From contig NZ_RHWX01000018.1 in NCBI RefSeq assembly GCF_003938605.1, forward strand, positions 1 to 58,493: a stretch of 58,493 bases of DNA. The letters are read 5' to 3'. This document shows positions 11,904-21,684 of this stretch, in pieces. Below the pieces are notes generated by a model that was not told where the DNA came from, did no database searches, and saw nothing but the letters and a program-made list of their open reading frames with translations. A program made the translations under genes and the position numbers. This stretch comes from Brevundimonas sp. 357. GTDB taxonomy: Bacteria; Pseudomonadota; Alphaproteobacteria; Caulobacterales; Caulobacteraceae. Position 1 is the first letter of the stretch. Each line of letters starts with the position of its first letter.

Positions 11904-13388
11904 TCAGGCGCCGAACAGGCCGTTCACCCAGGTCCGCACGGCCGCTTCGTCGGTCGCGTCGCCGGCATAGGCCAGGGCGCCGGCCGGGGCGTAGGGCGCG
12001 TTGTTGCCGCGCTGGCGCGTCGTCCAGGCCTTATGGCCATAGCTGAGATCGGCGTAGTTGGACGGCAGACGCAGGGTCGTCGGCTCGATGAAGATGGTGT
12101 CCTCGGCCGTGGTCGAGCCGGCGACGCGCACGTTCGGCAGGCGGCTCAACAGGTCCAGCGTGTCCAGGCAGCCGCCCGAGCAGCCGGCGTCGACCAGCAC
12201 GATCACCTGGCCCTGCACCGGGTTGGCGGCGCCGGTGTCCGGGGTCGCCGGACGGCCCGGCATGACGAAGGTCGGCTGACCGGCGGCGATGGCGCTGTCG
12301 AAGGCGGCGACAATGGCCTGGGTCTGCTCGATCACCGCGCCCGATTCCTGGACGAAGCGCGGGTCCGACACCATGCGGTTCAGGGTGTCGGCGAACCACT
12401 GACGGTTGGCGGCGGTGGCGCGATAGGTGATCTGACCCGCTTCCGGCTGGCGGCTGACGGTGAACTCCGGCGACCAGATGCGGTTGGCCAGGCCATAGCC
12501 ACGCGTGGTGGCGTTGAGCGACGAACCGTTGGCGCCGCGCAGGTCCAACACAAAGCCTTGCGGCCCGCGAATAGCGGCGGACTGGGCTTCGATCTGGGCG
12601 AAGAAGGCGTCCCAGGCGGCGTCATCGGCCAGGGAGTGGACGTTGATCCACGGGCGGCCGTTCACCGTCTCGACCGACAGCGGCGCGCCCGACGGCGTAT
12701 AGACCGAGGCGCGATAGGCGGCTTCCAGGTTCTGGGCCGTGGCCGGTTGCGGCGACAGGGTGAAGTCGCGGGTGCGGCGGCCGACTTGGAACTCGCAGGT
12801 TCCGGGCACGCCCGTGGTCATCGGGTTGTTGCGGTTCCACAGCAGATAGGGCGCGCTGCGGACGCGGCCGGCCTCGGTCGTCAGGTCGCCCTCGAACTGA
12901 TCCAGCTTGGCCTTGGCCAGATCTTCGATCGGCTCGGCGTTGCAGCTCTTGAGCACGGCGCCCAGCGGCGGCGCGCCGCGCACGCCGTCCTGAACATAGG
13001 AGACGACGTACTGACCATTGCGCCAGGCTGTGGCCACGCCCGGCCAGCTGGTGGCGAAGAACGGACCCAGGCCCTCATAGGTCGGTCGGGCGGCGATGTT
13101 CGAATCGCGGAAGCCGTTGGCGTACCAGCGCAGCAGATAGGCGTGGCTGTCGCCGCTGTTGACCTGACCGGCCTTGGCCTGGGCCTGCTGCAGGCCCGTG
13201 TCCAGCCAGGCGCGGAAGGGGGCGCTGGCGTCGCCCGGCACCACGGCGGCGGGATGATTGTCGCGCAGGGCCGTGTGCATGGCCTGAAGGTCTTGCCGCG
13301 CCAGATCGCTGAAATTCTGAGCCGAAGCGGCCGAGGCGGCGAAGCTCAGGGCCAGTACGGCCGCCGAAGCGGAAAGCAGGCGTTGCAT
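11904..13388 (-). CDS. Exported S41-family peptidase-like protein
   Basis: This 494-aa protein has a signal peptide (MQRLLSASAAVLALSFAASAASAQ). Its C-terminal half carries VLDLRGANGSSLN and VLVDAGCSGGCLDTLDLL, which match the strand-turn and nucleophile-elbow regions of the S41 (C-terminal processing/tricorn core) fold. The usual catalytic Ser lies in a GCSGG context, so activity is plausible but unproven. No PDZ domain is obvious. It ends in a terminator and forms its own transcript. Confidence 0.72.
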   Translation of the reverse strand: MQRLLSASAAVLALSFAASAASAQNFSDLARQDLQAMHTALRDNHPAAVVPGDASAPFRAWLDTGLQQAQAKAGQVNSGDSHAYLLRWYANGFRDSNIAARPTYEGLGPFFATSWPGVATAWRNGQYVVSYVQDGVRGAPPLGAVLKSCNAEPIEDLAKAKLDQFEGDLTTEAGRVRSAPYLLWNRNNPMTTGVPGTCEFQVGRRTRDFTLSPQPATAQNLEAAYRASVYTPSGAPLSVETVNGRPWINVHSLADDAAWDAFFAQIEAQSAAIRGPQGFVLDLRGANGSSLNATTRGYGLANRIWSPEFTVSRQPEAGQITYRATAANRQWFADTLNRMVSDPRFVQESGAVIEQTQAIVAAFDSAIAAGQPTFVMPGRPATPDTGAANPVQGQVIVLVDAGCSGGCLDTLDLLSRLPNVRVAGSTTAEDTIFIEPTTLRLPSNYADLSYGHKAWTTRQRGNNAPYAPAGALAYAGDATDEAAVRTWVNGLFGA

Positions 13389-13570
13389 AGGGGTTTCTCC
13401 CGGTCCGTCAAAGTGCGGTTTGGGCGTGTTTTAGACCCATTAACGGCGCCGTCGCCACCCCTGTCGCGAATTGTGCAGCTTCTGACGGCGCGGCGTTTAC
13501 GCGCGCCCGTTTCCTGACTAGGCCATGAAATCCGCAGGCGCAAAAGGCGCTGAATGCCGCGTGATTCCGA

Positions 13571-13975
13571 ATGACCGCCCTGGCCGATCTTTTTTTGAAC
13601 TCCACGGGACGTATCGGCCGGGTCCGTTTTTTCCTGAGCGCAGCGTGTCTGATCTGCGTCTGGATTGCGGCGGATATCCTGGCGCCGACGCCAGGCTGGC
13701 TTCACGCCCTGATCGCCGCCGCCCTGCTCTACAGCGGCTTCTGCGTCCTGTCCCAACGCCTGCATGACCGGGGCCGTTCAGGGTGGTGGAGCGGGCCGAT
13801 CCTGCTGGCCTTCGCCCTGGCGTGGCCGCAACCGCTGACGCTTCTGGATTGGGTCGCGACGGCCGCGCTCGCGCTCGTCGCCTTCGACCTCACGGTCCTG
13901 CCGGGTCAGAAGGCGTTCAACCGCTACGGCGCCGCCCCCGGCGCCCGCCGTCAGAGCGGCGCGACGCCCGCCTGA
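13571..13975 (+). CDS. DUF805 membrane protein
   Basis: A 134-aa protein starting with the DUF805 hallmark [13 protein letters not shown], followed by hydrophobic helices and the [12 protein letters not shown] motif typical of the family. Function unknown; an inner-membrane protein. Its last 25 bp overlap the 3' end of the convergent lipB. Confidence 0.88.
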   Translation: MTALADLFLNSTGRIGRVRFFLSAACLICVWIAADILAPTPGWLHALIAAALLYSGFCVLSQRLHDRGRSGWWSGPILLAFALAWPQPLTLLDWVATAALALVAFDLTVLPGQKAFNRYGAAPGARRQSGATPA

Positions 13976-14667
13976 ACCGACCCGAACACATGCTGGAAGG
14001 ACGACTTCAACGCATCGTCCGCCTCATCCATCGTCGCCAGCACGCCCAGATCGACCAGGCTGGTCACGCCGTGTTCGGTGATGCCGCACGGCACGATGCC
14101 GCCGAAATGGTCCAGATCCGGCTCCACGTTCAAGCTGATGCCGTGGAAGCTGACCCATTTGCGAACCTTGACGCCGATGGCGGCGATCTTGTCTTCACGG
14201 CTCCAGCCCGCGCCCTTGCGCTCGACCCACACGCCGACGCGCCCCTCGCGCATTCCCGCCTCGACGCCGAAGCGGTCCAGGGCGCCGATGATCCAGTCCT
14301 CCAGCCCGTGAACAAAGCCGCGCACGTCCTTGCCGCGCCGGTTCAGGTCCAGCATCACATAGGCCACGCGCTGGCCCGGTCCGTGATAGGTGAACTGCCC
14401 GCCCCGCCCCGTCCGGTGAACCGGAAAGCGATCCGGCGCCAGCAGGTCGTCGTCCTTGGCCGAGACCCCGGCGGTATAGAGCGGCGGGTGTTCCAGCAGC
14501 CAGACCAGTTCCTCGGCCTCTCCGGCGGCGATGGCCGCGACGCGCGCCTCCATGGCGGCCTCGGCGGCGGCGTAGTCGACATAGCCGGACGACAGCGCCC
14601 ATTCGACAGGGCGGCCGTCCTCGCGAAACAGGCGGCGTTGGGAAGAGTTTAACGGGTCGGCAAGCAT
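13951..14667 (-). CDS. lipB: Octanoyl-[acyl-carrier protein]:protein N-octanoyltransferase
   Basis: The 238-aa product has the LipB signatures [15 protein letters not shown] (substrate pocket), [19 protein letters not shown] with the catalytic Lys, and GIVPCGI with the catalytic Cys. It moves octanoate from ACP to the lipoyl domains of dehydrogenase complexes, the first step of lipoate assembly. The ATG at 14667 (MLADPLNSS) fits the family N-terminus better than the upstream in-frame ATG at 14703. Confidence 0.95.
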   Translation of the reverse strand: MLADPLNSSQRRLFREDGRPVEWALSSGYVDYAAAEAAMEARVAAIAAGEAEELVWLLEHPPLYTAGVSAKDDDLLAPDRFPVHRTGRGGQFTYHGPGQRVAYVMLDLNRRGKDVRGFVHGLEDWIIGALDRFGVEAGMREGRVGVWVERKGAGWSREDKIAAIGVKVRKWVSFHGISLNVEPDLDHFGGIVPCGITEHGVTSLVDLGVLATMDEADDALKSSFQHVFGSVQAGVAPL

Positions 14668-14732
14668 GATGCCCTCAATGTGGGGCCTAACGCGGCGGCG
14701 CAAGGGCCGCCCGTTGATTTGCGAGTATCGTC

Positions 14733-14984
14733 TTGAGCCAGATCGAAGCCGTCGATGTCGAGATTTCGGTCGTGCTGGGCCGTTCGGTCCTGCCGATGCA
14801 GCAACTGCTGCGCATGGGCCGTGGCGCGGTTATCCCGCTGGACGCCTCGGAAAAGGACGAGGTCTGGATCCTGGCCAACAATCATCCGGTCGCGCGCGGC
14901 GAGATCGAAATCCGCGACGACCGCATCGCCATCACGGTGACGCGCCCGGCGGATGTGTATGACTTCATGGCTGGGGCCGCCTGA
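14733..14984 (+). CDS. FliN/SpoA-type flagellar motor switch protein, short
   Basis: The 83-aa product is essentially one SpoA (surface presentation of antigens) domain: [18 protein letters not shown], an acidic turn, then [18 protein letters not shown]. FliN forms the lower C-ring of the flagellar switch. It starts with TTG, and no in-frame ATG would preserve the domain. It is shorter than many FliN proteins because the N-terminal extension is missing. No other motor-switch genes are adjacent, but flaF/flbT lie 6.5 kb away. Confidence 0.8.
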   Translation: MSQIEAVDVEISVVLGRSVLPMQQLLRMGRGAVIPLDASEKDEVWILANNHPVARGEIEIRDDRIAITVTRPADVYDFMAGAA

Positions 14985-14989
14985 GCCAT

Positions 14990-15010
14990 CCCTCTCCCGG
15001 CGGGAGAGGG
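14990..15010 (+). terminator. Hairpin after the FliN-like gene
   Basis: A perfect 10-bp stem (CCCTCTCCCG and CGGGAGAGGG) with a 1-nt centre lies 5 nt after the stop. It lacks a T tract and forms the left edge of a longer inverted-repeat element, so it may be a repeat arm rather than a true terminator. Confidence 0.4.
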
Positions 15011-15179
15011 CTTGAGCCTCCAAGAGCGAAGCGATTGGCTAAGGCGAAAGGGTGAGGGGCTTGTCCTGTCATTCGGCGTAAGCCGTCGCGCAACGGCCTT
15101 TCGGCCGACTTCACCCTCGAACCCTCACCCTTTCGCGCAAGAACGATCGCTACGCTCTCGTGCGCTCAAGCCCTCTCCC
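15002..15179. repeat. Long imperfect inverted-repeat intergenic element
   Basis: The left arm (15002-15059) and right arm (15122-15179) are imperfect reverse complements over about 57 bp: both run GGGAGAGGGCTTGAGC, then AGAGCG-AGCGAT, and end GCGAAAGGGTGAGGG. The roughly 62-nt centre carries its own small dyads. There is no coding frame of note. It looks like a REP/MITE-like mobile intergenic repeat. Confidence 0.7.
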
Positions 15180-15262
15180 ATCAGGAGAGGGAATTTCGCC
15201 TGTTCCGCAAAACGCTCTTTTCTTTCCGTCAGCTCTCCGCTATTGCCCGCCCTCCGATGCGA

Positions 15263-15347
15263 GCGGTCGTGGCGGAATTGGTAGACGCGCAGCGTTGAGG
15301 TCGCTGTGGGGCAACCCGTGGAAGTTCGAGTCTTCTCGACCGCACCA
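15263..15347 (+). tRNA. tRNA-Leu (GAG)
   Basis: A full cloverleaf of 85 nt: acceptor stem GCGGTCG/CGACCGC, anticodon stem CAGCG/CGCTG with loop TTGAGGT (anticodon GAG), a long variable arm as in class II tRNAs, a T-loop TTCGAGT, and an encoded CCA end. Confidence 0.95.
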
Positions 15348-15409
15348 TCTGATCTGACAGGGCGAATCTCGGCTAGATAGGCTGAAATCATCTCAGAGGA
15401 GGCAGATAC

Positions 15410-16828
15410 GTGACCCACACGGACCTTGCCCCTCTGCGCCCCGAAGACCCCCATCTCGAAGACGATGATCACGCCGCTCTCGGCGAAGACTACGCCCTGA
15501 CGGCGGCCTTCGTCGAAAAGGTCGTGGACGCCGCGGACGACGGCGACGGCATGCGTCTGCGCGGCTTGCTGGAAGACCTGCACCCCGCCGACGTCGCCGA
15601 TCTGATGGGCTTCCTGACCGCCGAGCACCGCTCGGTCGTGGTCCAGTGGCTGCCGCCCGAACTGCTGGCGGAATCCCTGCCCGAGATGGACGACGGCATC
15701 CGCGAGAAGGTGCTGGAGCACGTCCCCTCCGCCACCCTGGCCGAAGCCCTCCAGGAACTGGATTCGGACGACGCCGCCTCGGTCGTCGAAGACCTGGAGG
15801 ACGACCAGCGCGAGCGCGTGCTGGCCGCCATGCCCGAGGTCGAGCGCGCCGCCATCGAATCCTCGCTGGGCTACGCCGAGGATTCGGCCGGCCGTCTGAT
15901 GCAGCGCGAGTTCATGGCCGCGCCGCAGTTCTGGAACGTCGGCGACACCATCGACCACGTCCGCGCCCAGGGCGACGACCTGCCCGAGCTGTTCTTCGAC
16001 ATCTATGTGGTCGATCCGATGAATCGGCCGGTCGGCGGCGTCGCCATCAGCCGCATGCTGCGCAGCCCGCGCGCCACGCCCCTGATTGAGCTGATGGAGC
16101 CGGTCAACGCCATCGAAGTGGACGTCGACCAGGAAGAAGTCGCCTACATCTTCGAGAAATACCACCTGATCTCCGCCCCCGTGGTCGACACGGGCGGGCG
16201 GCTGGTCGGCCAACTGACCGTCGATGACGTCGTCAACATCATTCAGGAAGAGAACCGCGAGGACATCCTGCGCCTGGCCGGCGTCGCCGACGAGGATCGC
16301 TCGTCCAGCGTGTTCGAAATCGTGCGCGGCCGCGTGCCGTGGCTGGGCATCAACCTGTTCACGGCCATGCTGGGCGCCAGCGTCATCGCCCTGTTCGAAG
16401 GCACCATCCAGCAGATCGTGGCTCTGGCCGTGCTGATGCCCATCGTCTCGGCCATCGGCGGCAACGCCGGGACGCAGGCCCTGACCGTCACCGTGCGCGC
16501 CCTGGCGACGCGCGAGCTGAACGCCTCCAACGCCCTCAGAACCTTCTGGCGCGAGATGGCCGTCGGCCTGGCCAACGGCTTCGTCCTGGCGCCGCTGATC
16601 GGTCTGGCGGCGGGCTTCTGGTTCCAGGACTGGCGCATCGGCGCCGTCATCGCGGCGGCCATGATCCTGAACCTGCTGGTCGCGGCCAGCGTCGGCGTGC
16701 TGACCCCGCTGACCCTGTCGAAGCTGAAGTTCGACCCGGCCGTGTCCTCGGCCGTGTTCGTGACGGCGACGACCGACTTCTTCGGCTTCCTGATCTTCCT
16801 CGGCCTGGCGACCATCGTCCTGCTGTAA
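15410..16828 (+). CDS. mgtE: Magnesium transporter MgtE
   Basis: The 472-aa protein has the full MgtE layout: an acidic helical N domain (about 30-140), paired CBS domains (about 145-265, with DVDQEEVAYIFEKYHLISAPVVD), and five membrane helices from about 285 containing the pore signature MPIVSAIGGNAGTQ. It is a cytoplasm-gated Mg2+ channel closed by Mg2+ binding to the N and CBS domains. It starts with GTG behind a near-perfect Shine-Dalgarno (AGAGGAGG, 7-nt spacing). Confidence 0.95.
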   Translation: MTHTDLAPLRPEDPHLEDDDHAALGEDYALTAAFVEKVVDAADDGDGMRLRGLLEDLHPADVADLMGFLTAEHRSVVVQWLPPELLAESLPEMDDGIREKVLEHVPSATLAEALQELDSDDAASVVEDLEDDQRERVLAAMPEVERAAIESSLGYAEDSAGRLMQREFMAAPQFWNVGDTIDHVRAQGDDLPELFFDIYVVDPMNRPVGGVAISRMLRSPRATPLIELMEPVNAIEVDVDQEEVAYIFEKYHLISAPVVDTGGRLVGQLTVDDVVNIIQEENREDILRLAGVADEDRSSSVFEIVRGRVPWLGINLFTAMLGASVIALFEGTIQQIVALAVLMPIVSAIGGNAGTQALTVTVRALATRELNASNALRTFWREMAVGLANGFVLAPLIGLAAGFWFQDWRIGAVIAAAMILNLLVAASVGVLTPLTLSKLKFDPAVSSAVFVTATTDFFGFLIFLGLATIVLL

Positions 16829-16867
16829 ATCTGACCTGAAACGGCCCCGCCGATTTCGGAACGAGGC

Positions 16868-17740
16868 TTGCTCCGCCCCAGCCAGGGCGAGAACGCCCGT
16901 TTCGAATTGGGTCAATCCGTGTCCGCAGCCGCGCCGCAACGCCGCAAGGTCTCTCGAGAAGGCCTTCTGCTGATCAAGAGCTTCGAGGGCTTCCGCCCGC
17001 GCACCGTGCTGCGCCGCGACGGCACGCCCGTCATCGGCTACGGCCACGCCCGCTCGGCCCGCCCCGGAGCCGTGGTCAGCGAGGCCGAGGCCGAACTGCT
17101 GCTGCAATACGACCTGATGCCGATCGTCGCCCTGCTGAACGAGCGCGTGCGCCTGCCGCTGAACCAGCATCAGTTCGACGCCCTGGCCAGCTTCATCTTC
17201 TCCATCGGTCTTGAGCGATTCCAGGGCTCGGACGTCCAGGCCAAGCTGGACGCCAACGCGCCGACCGAGGCCGCCGTCGCCCTGTCCGCCTGGCCCGAGC
17301 GCGCCTCGCCGCCGGTCGACGCCCTGTATCGCCGCCGCTCGGCCGAGCGCGCCCTGTTCGACACCGCGCCGGACCTGCCAGCCCCGCTGGACGCCCTGCT
17401 GACCGCGCCCGTGCGCGGCCCAGGCGCCGCAGAGCCGCCCGTCGACGCCCCCCCGCCAAGCGTGCCCGTCATGCGTCATGAGAAACGCGCCGCGCCGACA
17501 GCGGGCGATTCAGCCCTGGGCGACCGAGGCGCGGTCCTCTTCATTGGCGGGATCGGCGCCCTGGCCTTCCTGGCGGGAATCGCCGCCTTCGGGCGCGCGC
17601 TGAGCGCCCCTGCCTCGGACGACGCCACAGTGCTGATAGGCGCAGGTCTCGCTACGGCCGGCCTAGTCTTCATCGGCGTGGCGGCCTGGAGTTTCCTGCG
17701 CGGCAAGAACATGCCCGCAGAGCAGAAACAGTCGCACTGA
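16868..17740 (+). CDS. GH24 lysozyme with C-terminal membrane anchor
   Basis: Residues about 30-170 form a T4-type lysozyme domain: the catalytic Glu in LIKSFEGF (E40), then PVIGYGHA, and a later [11 protein letters not shown] helix as in endolysins. A Pro/Ala-rich linker leads to two C-terminal membrane helices ([21 protein letters not shown] and a second near the end). The protein probably cleaves peptidoglycan at the membrane. The TTG start at 16868 is uncertain; a GTG at 16919 would also keep the domain. No phage genes are nearby, so it is a domesticated or cell-wall-remodelling enzyme. Confidence 0.8.
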   Translation: MLRPSQGENARFELGQSVSAAAPQRRKVSREGLLLIKSFEGFRPRTVLRRDGTPVIGYGHARSARPGAVVSEAEAELLLQYDLMPIVALLNERVRLPLNQHQFDALASFIFSIGLERFQGSDVQAKLDANAPTEAAVALSAWPERASPPVDALYRRRSAERALFDTAPDLPAPLDALLTAPVRGPGAAEPPVDAPPPSVPVMRHEKRAAPTAGDSALGDRGAVLFIGGIGALAFLAGIAAFGRALSAPASDDATVLIGAGLATAGLVFIGVAAWSFLRGKNMPAEQKQSH

Positions 17741-17784
17741 CAGCAGTCTTTGCGAAGCTCGCGCGCGATGCTACGCCTTGCGGC

Positions 17785-18948
17785 ATGAGCATTCCCTTCG
17801 CGCCCCAATCCATGGAATTCGGCCTCGGCGAGACCGCTGACGCCATCCGCGACACCACCGCCCGCTGGGCCGCCGAACGGCTGGCCCCCCGCGCCGCCGA
17901 AATCGACGAGAAAAACGCGTTCGCCCGCGACCTGTGGCCCGAGATGGGCGAGCTGGGCCTGCACGGCATCACCGTCGAGGAAGAGTTCGGCGGCCTCGGC
18001 CTCGGCTACCTCGAACACGTCGTGGCGATGGAGGAAGTCTCCCGCGCCTCGGCCTCGATCGGCCTGAGCTACGGCGCTCACTCCAACCTGTGCGTCAACC
18101 AGATCCGCCGCTGGGGCACGCCCGAGCAGAAGACGAAATACCTGCCCAAGCTGATCTCGGGCGAGCACGTCGGCTCCCTGGCCATGTCCGAGGCCGGCTC
18201 GGGTTCGGACGTCATGTCCATGCGCACCCGCGCCGAGAAGAAGGGCGACCGCTACGTCCTGAACGGCACGAAGTTCTGGATCACCAACGCCCCCTCGGCC
18301 GACACCCTGGTCGTCTATGCCCGCACGGGCGAAGGCAACGGCGGCGTCACCGCCTTCCTGATCGAAAAGGGCATGAAGGGCTTCAGCGTCTCCAAGAAGC
18401 TGGACAAGATGGGCATGCGCGGCTCGGACACGGCCGAGCTGGTGTTCGAGGATTGCGAAGTCCCCGAAGAGAACATCATGGGCGGCGAAGGCCGCGGCGC
18501 GGCCGTGCTGATGAGCGGCCTGGACTACGAGCGCGCCGTCCTGTCGGCCGGTCCGCTGGGCATCATGCAGGCCGCCCTGGACGTGGTTCTGCCCTACGTC
18601 CGCGACCGCAAGCAGTTCGGCAAGGCCATCGGCAGCTTCCAGCTGATGCAGGCCAAGGTGGCCGACATGTACGTCGCCCTGAACAGCGCCCGCGCCTATG
18701 TCTATGCCGTGGCCCGCGCCTGCGACCAGGGCAAGACCACCCGCTACGACGCGGCGGGCGCCATCCTGCTGGCCTCCGAGAACGCGGTGAAGGTCTCGCT
18801 GGAGGCCGTCCAGGCCCTAGGCGGCGCCGGCTACACCAAGGAATGGCCGGTCGAGCGTCTGGTCCGCGACGCCAAGCTCTACGACATCGGCGCCGGCACC
18901 AACGAAATCCGCCGCTTCCTGATCGGCCGCGAACTGCTGGGAAGCTGA
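17785..18948 (+). CDS. ivd: Isovaleryl-CoA dehydrogenase
   Basis: A 387-aa acyl-CoA dehydrogenase with the FAD-binding [11 protein letters not shown], the WITNAP segment, and [17 protein letters not shown], the region carrying the IVD-type catalytic Glu. It ends in the [27 protein letters not shown] family tail. It oxidises isovaleryl-CoA to 3-methylcrotonyl-CoA in leucine breakdown, passing electrons to ETF. The rest of the liu operon is not in the window; the next gene starts 2 nt after its stop. Confidence 0.92.
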   Translation: MSIPFAPQSMEFGLGETADAIRDTTARWAAERLAPRAAEIDEKNAFARDLWPEMGELGLHGITVEEEFGGLGLGYLEHVVAMEEVSRASASIGLSYGAHSNLCVNQIRRWGTPEQKTKYLPKLISGEHVGSLAMSEAGSGSDVMSMRTRAEKKGDRYVLNGTKFWITNAPSADTLVVYARTGEGNGGVTAFLIEKGMKGFSVSKKLDKMGMRGSDTAELVFEDCEVPEENIMGGEGRGAAVLMSGLDYERAVLSAGPLGIMQAALDVVLPYVRDRKQFGKAIGSFQLMQAKVADMYVALNSARAYVYAVARACDQGKTTRYDAAGAILLASENAVKVSLEAVQALGGAGYTKEWPVERLVRDAKLYDIGAGTNEIRRFLIGRELLGS

Positions 18949-18949
18949 T

Positions 18950-20368
18950 GTGATCGGACGGGGGCCTTTGCTGGGCGGCCTGGGCGCGCTTTTCGCCTCC
19001 GCCGCCTGGGCTCAGGCCCCCGCCCCTCTTCTCGATCAGGCCGCCTTGACGGCGCAGGCTGAGCGCGTCGAACGCCACGCAGACGCGCTCAGCCGCCTGT
19101 GGCCCGGATACTGGCCGCAAACCCAACCCTTCATCCTCTATGCGCCGAACGTCGGCGCCGTCTTCGGCGGCGATCGCCTGCCCGACACGCCCCGCTTCAG
19201 GCCTGGCCGGCTAGAGGGCGCTGAATTCCACTTCGTCCTGGATTATCCGTCCGGCCGCCCGGACACTGTCCTGCTGCGCCCCGACGGCCCCGACGACGAC
19301 CTGTCGACCCTGTTCCACGAACAGTTCCACGACTACCAGAACACGGCCTTCCGCTGGATGTCGGGCGACGGGCATCAGGAATTCGTCGATCTGAATGCGA
19401 TTTCCGACCTGGCCGGATTCATCGCCGCCCTGGATCTGGAGCGCCTCGTACTGCAAGCCGCCTTGCTAGAGCCTGACGCGACCGCCCGGCGACGTCTGGC
19501 GCGAACCTATCTGGCGCTCAGGTCAGCACGAAGCGCCGAGCTTCCCTCCGAAATCCTGGCGGTGCAGCAACAAAGAGAGTGGTCAGAAGGCACGGCCGAG
19601 TTCATCGGCCTGCAGGCCGGCAACCTGATCGCCGATCGCCCCGACGAGGCCCTGCCCCGCGCCATCGCCAGGAATCTCGGCGTTCCGGGCGATAACGACA
19701 TGAGCCTGGTTTCCGAGCTGTTCCGCTGGCGCGCCTATCCCGTCGGCGCCGCCCTGACATGGCTGCTTGCTGACCTCGACGCGGACCAGTGGCGAACGCA
19801 TATCAGCCGAGGCGTCCCGCTGGACGTTCTTCTGCGCCAGACCATCGGCGAAGGTTCGCATGAGGATGTCTCGGCCGCCGCCGCGCGCTTCGACCTTCCC
19901 GCGCTCAAGGCTCAGGCCGCCGAACGACTGAACCAGGCGCCCAAAGGCGTCACGAGCCGCGAAGCCTTCCTGGACCAGGCTCCCCACTGGCTGGTCCTCG
20001 AACTGAAGGCGCCCGGCGTTCGCGGCAAGGACGTCCAGTTGTCTTTTTCAGCGGGAGCGATGACCCCGCTGGCCGACGGCGGCATCGCCCTGCCCCGCGG
20101 CACGGTGGTCATGGAGGCTCCGGGTTTCGCGCTGAAGAGCGAAGGAGTCCCGGCCCTGATTGATGTCCCCACAGGCGTGGTCGCGGAAGGCATGACCATC
20201 CACACCGTCACGCTACCTGTTTCATTGGCCGAACTGCGCGAGTTTCGCGCCGGCGAAACGATCCTTCTCGAAAACCAGGACTTGTCGCTGCACATCACCG
20301 CGCCGGGCGAAATCCATCAGCAAGCCGGCCAGACCCGGATCAGCCTGACCCTGCCCCAGGAACCTTAA
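18950..20368 (+). CDS. Exported putative zinc metallopeptidase-like protein (HExxH)
   Basis: A 472-aa protein with a signal peptide ending AAWAQ. Near residue 122 it has TLFHEQFHDYQN, an HExxH motif, and near residue 213 EGTAEFIG, whose Glu could be the third zinc ligand. No named family is recognised. It starts with GTG 2 nt after ivd, so it is probably cotranscribed. Protease activity is inferred from the motif only. Confidence 0.65.
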   Translation: MIGRGPLLGGLGALFASAAWAQAPAPLLDQAALTAQAERVERHADALSRLWPGYWPQTQPFILYAPNVGAVFGGDRLPDTPRFRPGRLEGAEFHFVLDYPSGRPDTVLLRPDGPDDDLSTLFHEQFHDYQNTAFRWMSGDGHQEFVDLNAISDLAGFIAALDLERLVLQAALLEPDATARRRLARTYLALRSARSAELPSEILAVQQQREWSEGTAEFIGLQAGNLIADRPDEALPRAIARNLGVPGDNDMSLVSELFRWRAYPVGAALTWLLADLDADQWRTHISRGVPLDVLLRQTIGEGSHEDVSAAAARFDLPALKAQAAERLNQAPKGVTSREAFLDQAPHWLVLELKAPGVRGKDVQLSFSAGAMTPLADGGIALPRGTVVMEAPGFALKSEGVPALIDVPTGVVAEGMTIHTVTLPVSLAELREFRAGETILLENQDLSLHITAPGEIHQQAGQTRISLTLPQEP

Positions 20369-20410
20369 AGCGAGCGGAAGGTTGCCCTTCATTCGAAGGA
20401 GATCGTCGTC

Positions 20411-20599
20411 ATGCCCGCCAAATCCGCCGCCCAGCAGAAAGCCGCCGGAGCCGCCCTGTCGGCCAAGCGCGGCGATACGCCAAAATCCAAGCTCAAAGGC
20501 GCGTCGAAATCCATGATGGAATCGATGACCGAAAAACAGCTGGAAGAGTTCGCCCACACCCGGCGCAAGGGCAAACCCGAGCACGTTGCAAAACAATAG
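20411..20599 (+). CDS. DUF3008 family small basic protein
   Basis: This 62-aa protein has the DUF3008 start MPAKSAAQQKAAGAALSAKR and a Lys-rich, SKSMMESMTEKQLEEFA body. Members are small cytoplasmic proteins of unknown role. GAAGGAGATC lies just upstream of the ATG as a strong ribosome-binding site. Confidence 0.85.
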   Translation: MPAKSAAQQKAAGAALSAKRGDTPKSKLKGASKSMMESMTEKQLEEFAHTRRKGKPEHVAKQ

Positions 20600-20680
20600 A
20601 CGTTCCACCACGCCTCAGGGATGGCGCACGGTTCGCAGCACCCCTAACTTGACGGACCTTCGCTCCCTGAGTCTCGCCTG

Positions 20681-21319
20681 ATGACGCCTGTTTCCACGCC
20701 GCCGCCCGATGAAGGGCGGACCTTCTCCGACGTGCTGGAGCGCCTGGGTCAGGGCCAATCCGACAAATTGTCTCTTCGCGAAATGGTCGAAGCCTTTGGC
20801 GAGCGCGGTTTCGGCGCCGTCATCCTGATGCTGGCGCTGATGGCGCTGGTGCCCTGGCCGCCTGGAGGCAAGGCCGTGTTTTCCGTGCCCATCATCCTGA
20901 TCGCCGCCGAGTTGGCGCTGCAACGCGAGAAGGTCTGGCTGCCTCGATGGCTGTTGAATCTGTCGGTCAACCGCAACTCCTATCGATCCGCCGCCGACAA
21001 GATTCTGCCGCGCCTGCGCCGGGTCGAACGGTTGACTCGCCCGCGTTGGCCCGCGTTGACGGGCGAGGTCGCCGATGTGGTCATCGGCCTGATCTGCATT
21101 CTGCTGGCGCTCATGATGGCCCTGCCGGTGCCGTTCGGCGACGCCCTGCCCGGTCTGACCCTGGCCCTGTTCGGCCTGGGAATCATCCAGCGCGACGGCG
21201 CCTTCATCCTGGCCGGCTTCTTCGGCACGGCCGTCTGCGGGATCTATCTGGCCCTGGTGTGGACGACGGTGGTCGCCGTCGTCGCCGGCATCGCCGAATG
21301 GGCGACCAACCTCTTCTAG
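20681..21319 (+). CDS. ExoD-family exopolysaccharide-synthesis membrane protein
   Basis: A 212-aa protein with an N-terminal cytoplasmic helix pair (LREMVEAFGERGFGAVILML), the conserved ALVPWPPGGKAVFSVPI stretch and several membrane helices, as in ExoD. ExoD is linked to exopolysaccharide production and alkaline tolerance in rhizobia; the mechanism is unclear. It converges on flaF with 2 nt between stops. Confidence 0.87.
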   Translation: MTPVSTPPPDEGRTFSDVLERLGQGQSDKLSLREMVEAFGERGFGAVILMLALMALVPWPPGGKAVFSVPIILIAAELALQREKVWLPRWLLNLSVNRNSYRSAADKILPRLRRVERLTRPRWPALTGEVADVVIGLICILLALMMALPVPFGDALPGLTLALFGLGIIQRDGAFILAGFFGTAVCGIYLALVWTTVVAVVAGIAEWATNLF

Positions 21320-21321
21320 GT

Positions 21322-21684
21322 TCAGCCCGCGTCGGTCTGGCCGCTGAGGCCCTGCATGATCATGCGGTTGATGTCGATCAGCGTCGAGAAGTCGTCCTCG
21401 CCCCGCATGACCTCGGAGGTGTTGCGGTTGACGAACAGGCTCAGGGAAATGAACTGCGCCCGCATCGCCTGGGGCATGGCGTTGTCGGGGTCCGAGCAGG
21501 CCGTCGCCAGCGTCGACCACAGGCGGCGGTTCCAGTCCAGGGCGTCCATCCGCCCGGCGACATCCGACTTGTCCAGGGTCGAGGCGTGCATAAGGGCGCG
21601 CGTCACCTGGCCGAACAGCCGGTATTCCATTTCACGCGGTGATTCAGCCCGCGTCGCCGCCGTCTTGTACGCCTGAAGCGACAT
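21322..21684 (-). CDS. flaF: Flagellar biosynthesis regulator FlaF
   Basis: The 120-aa product matches FlaF: a helical protein with [26 protein letters not shown] and [15 protein letters not shown]. In Caulobacter FlaF works with FlbT in flagellin synthesis and secretion. The ATG at 21684 lies inside flbT (41-bp overlap), so translation is coupled to flbT. Confidence 0.9.
   Translation of the reverse strand: MSLQAYKTAATRAESPREMEYRLFGQVTRALMHASTLDKSDVAGRMDALDWNRRLWSTLATACSDPDNAMPQAMRAQFISLSLFVNRNTSEVMRGEDDFSTLIDINRMIMQGLSGQTDAG

Noticed and set aside
11463..13517. A long plus-strand frame opposite msrB and the S41-like gene
   Set aside because: Shadow of two well-supported minus-strand genes with a terminator between them.
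15125..17479. A 784-codon minus-strand frame opposite tRNA-Leu, mgtE and lysozyme
   Set aside because: It crosses a tRNA and two recognisable genes and has no motif.
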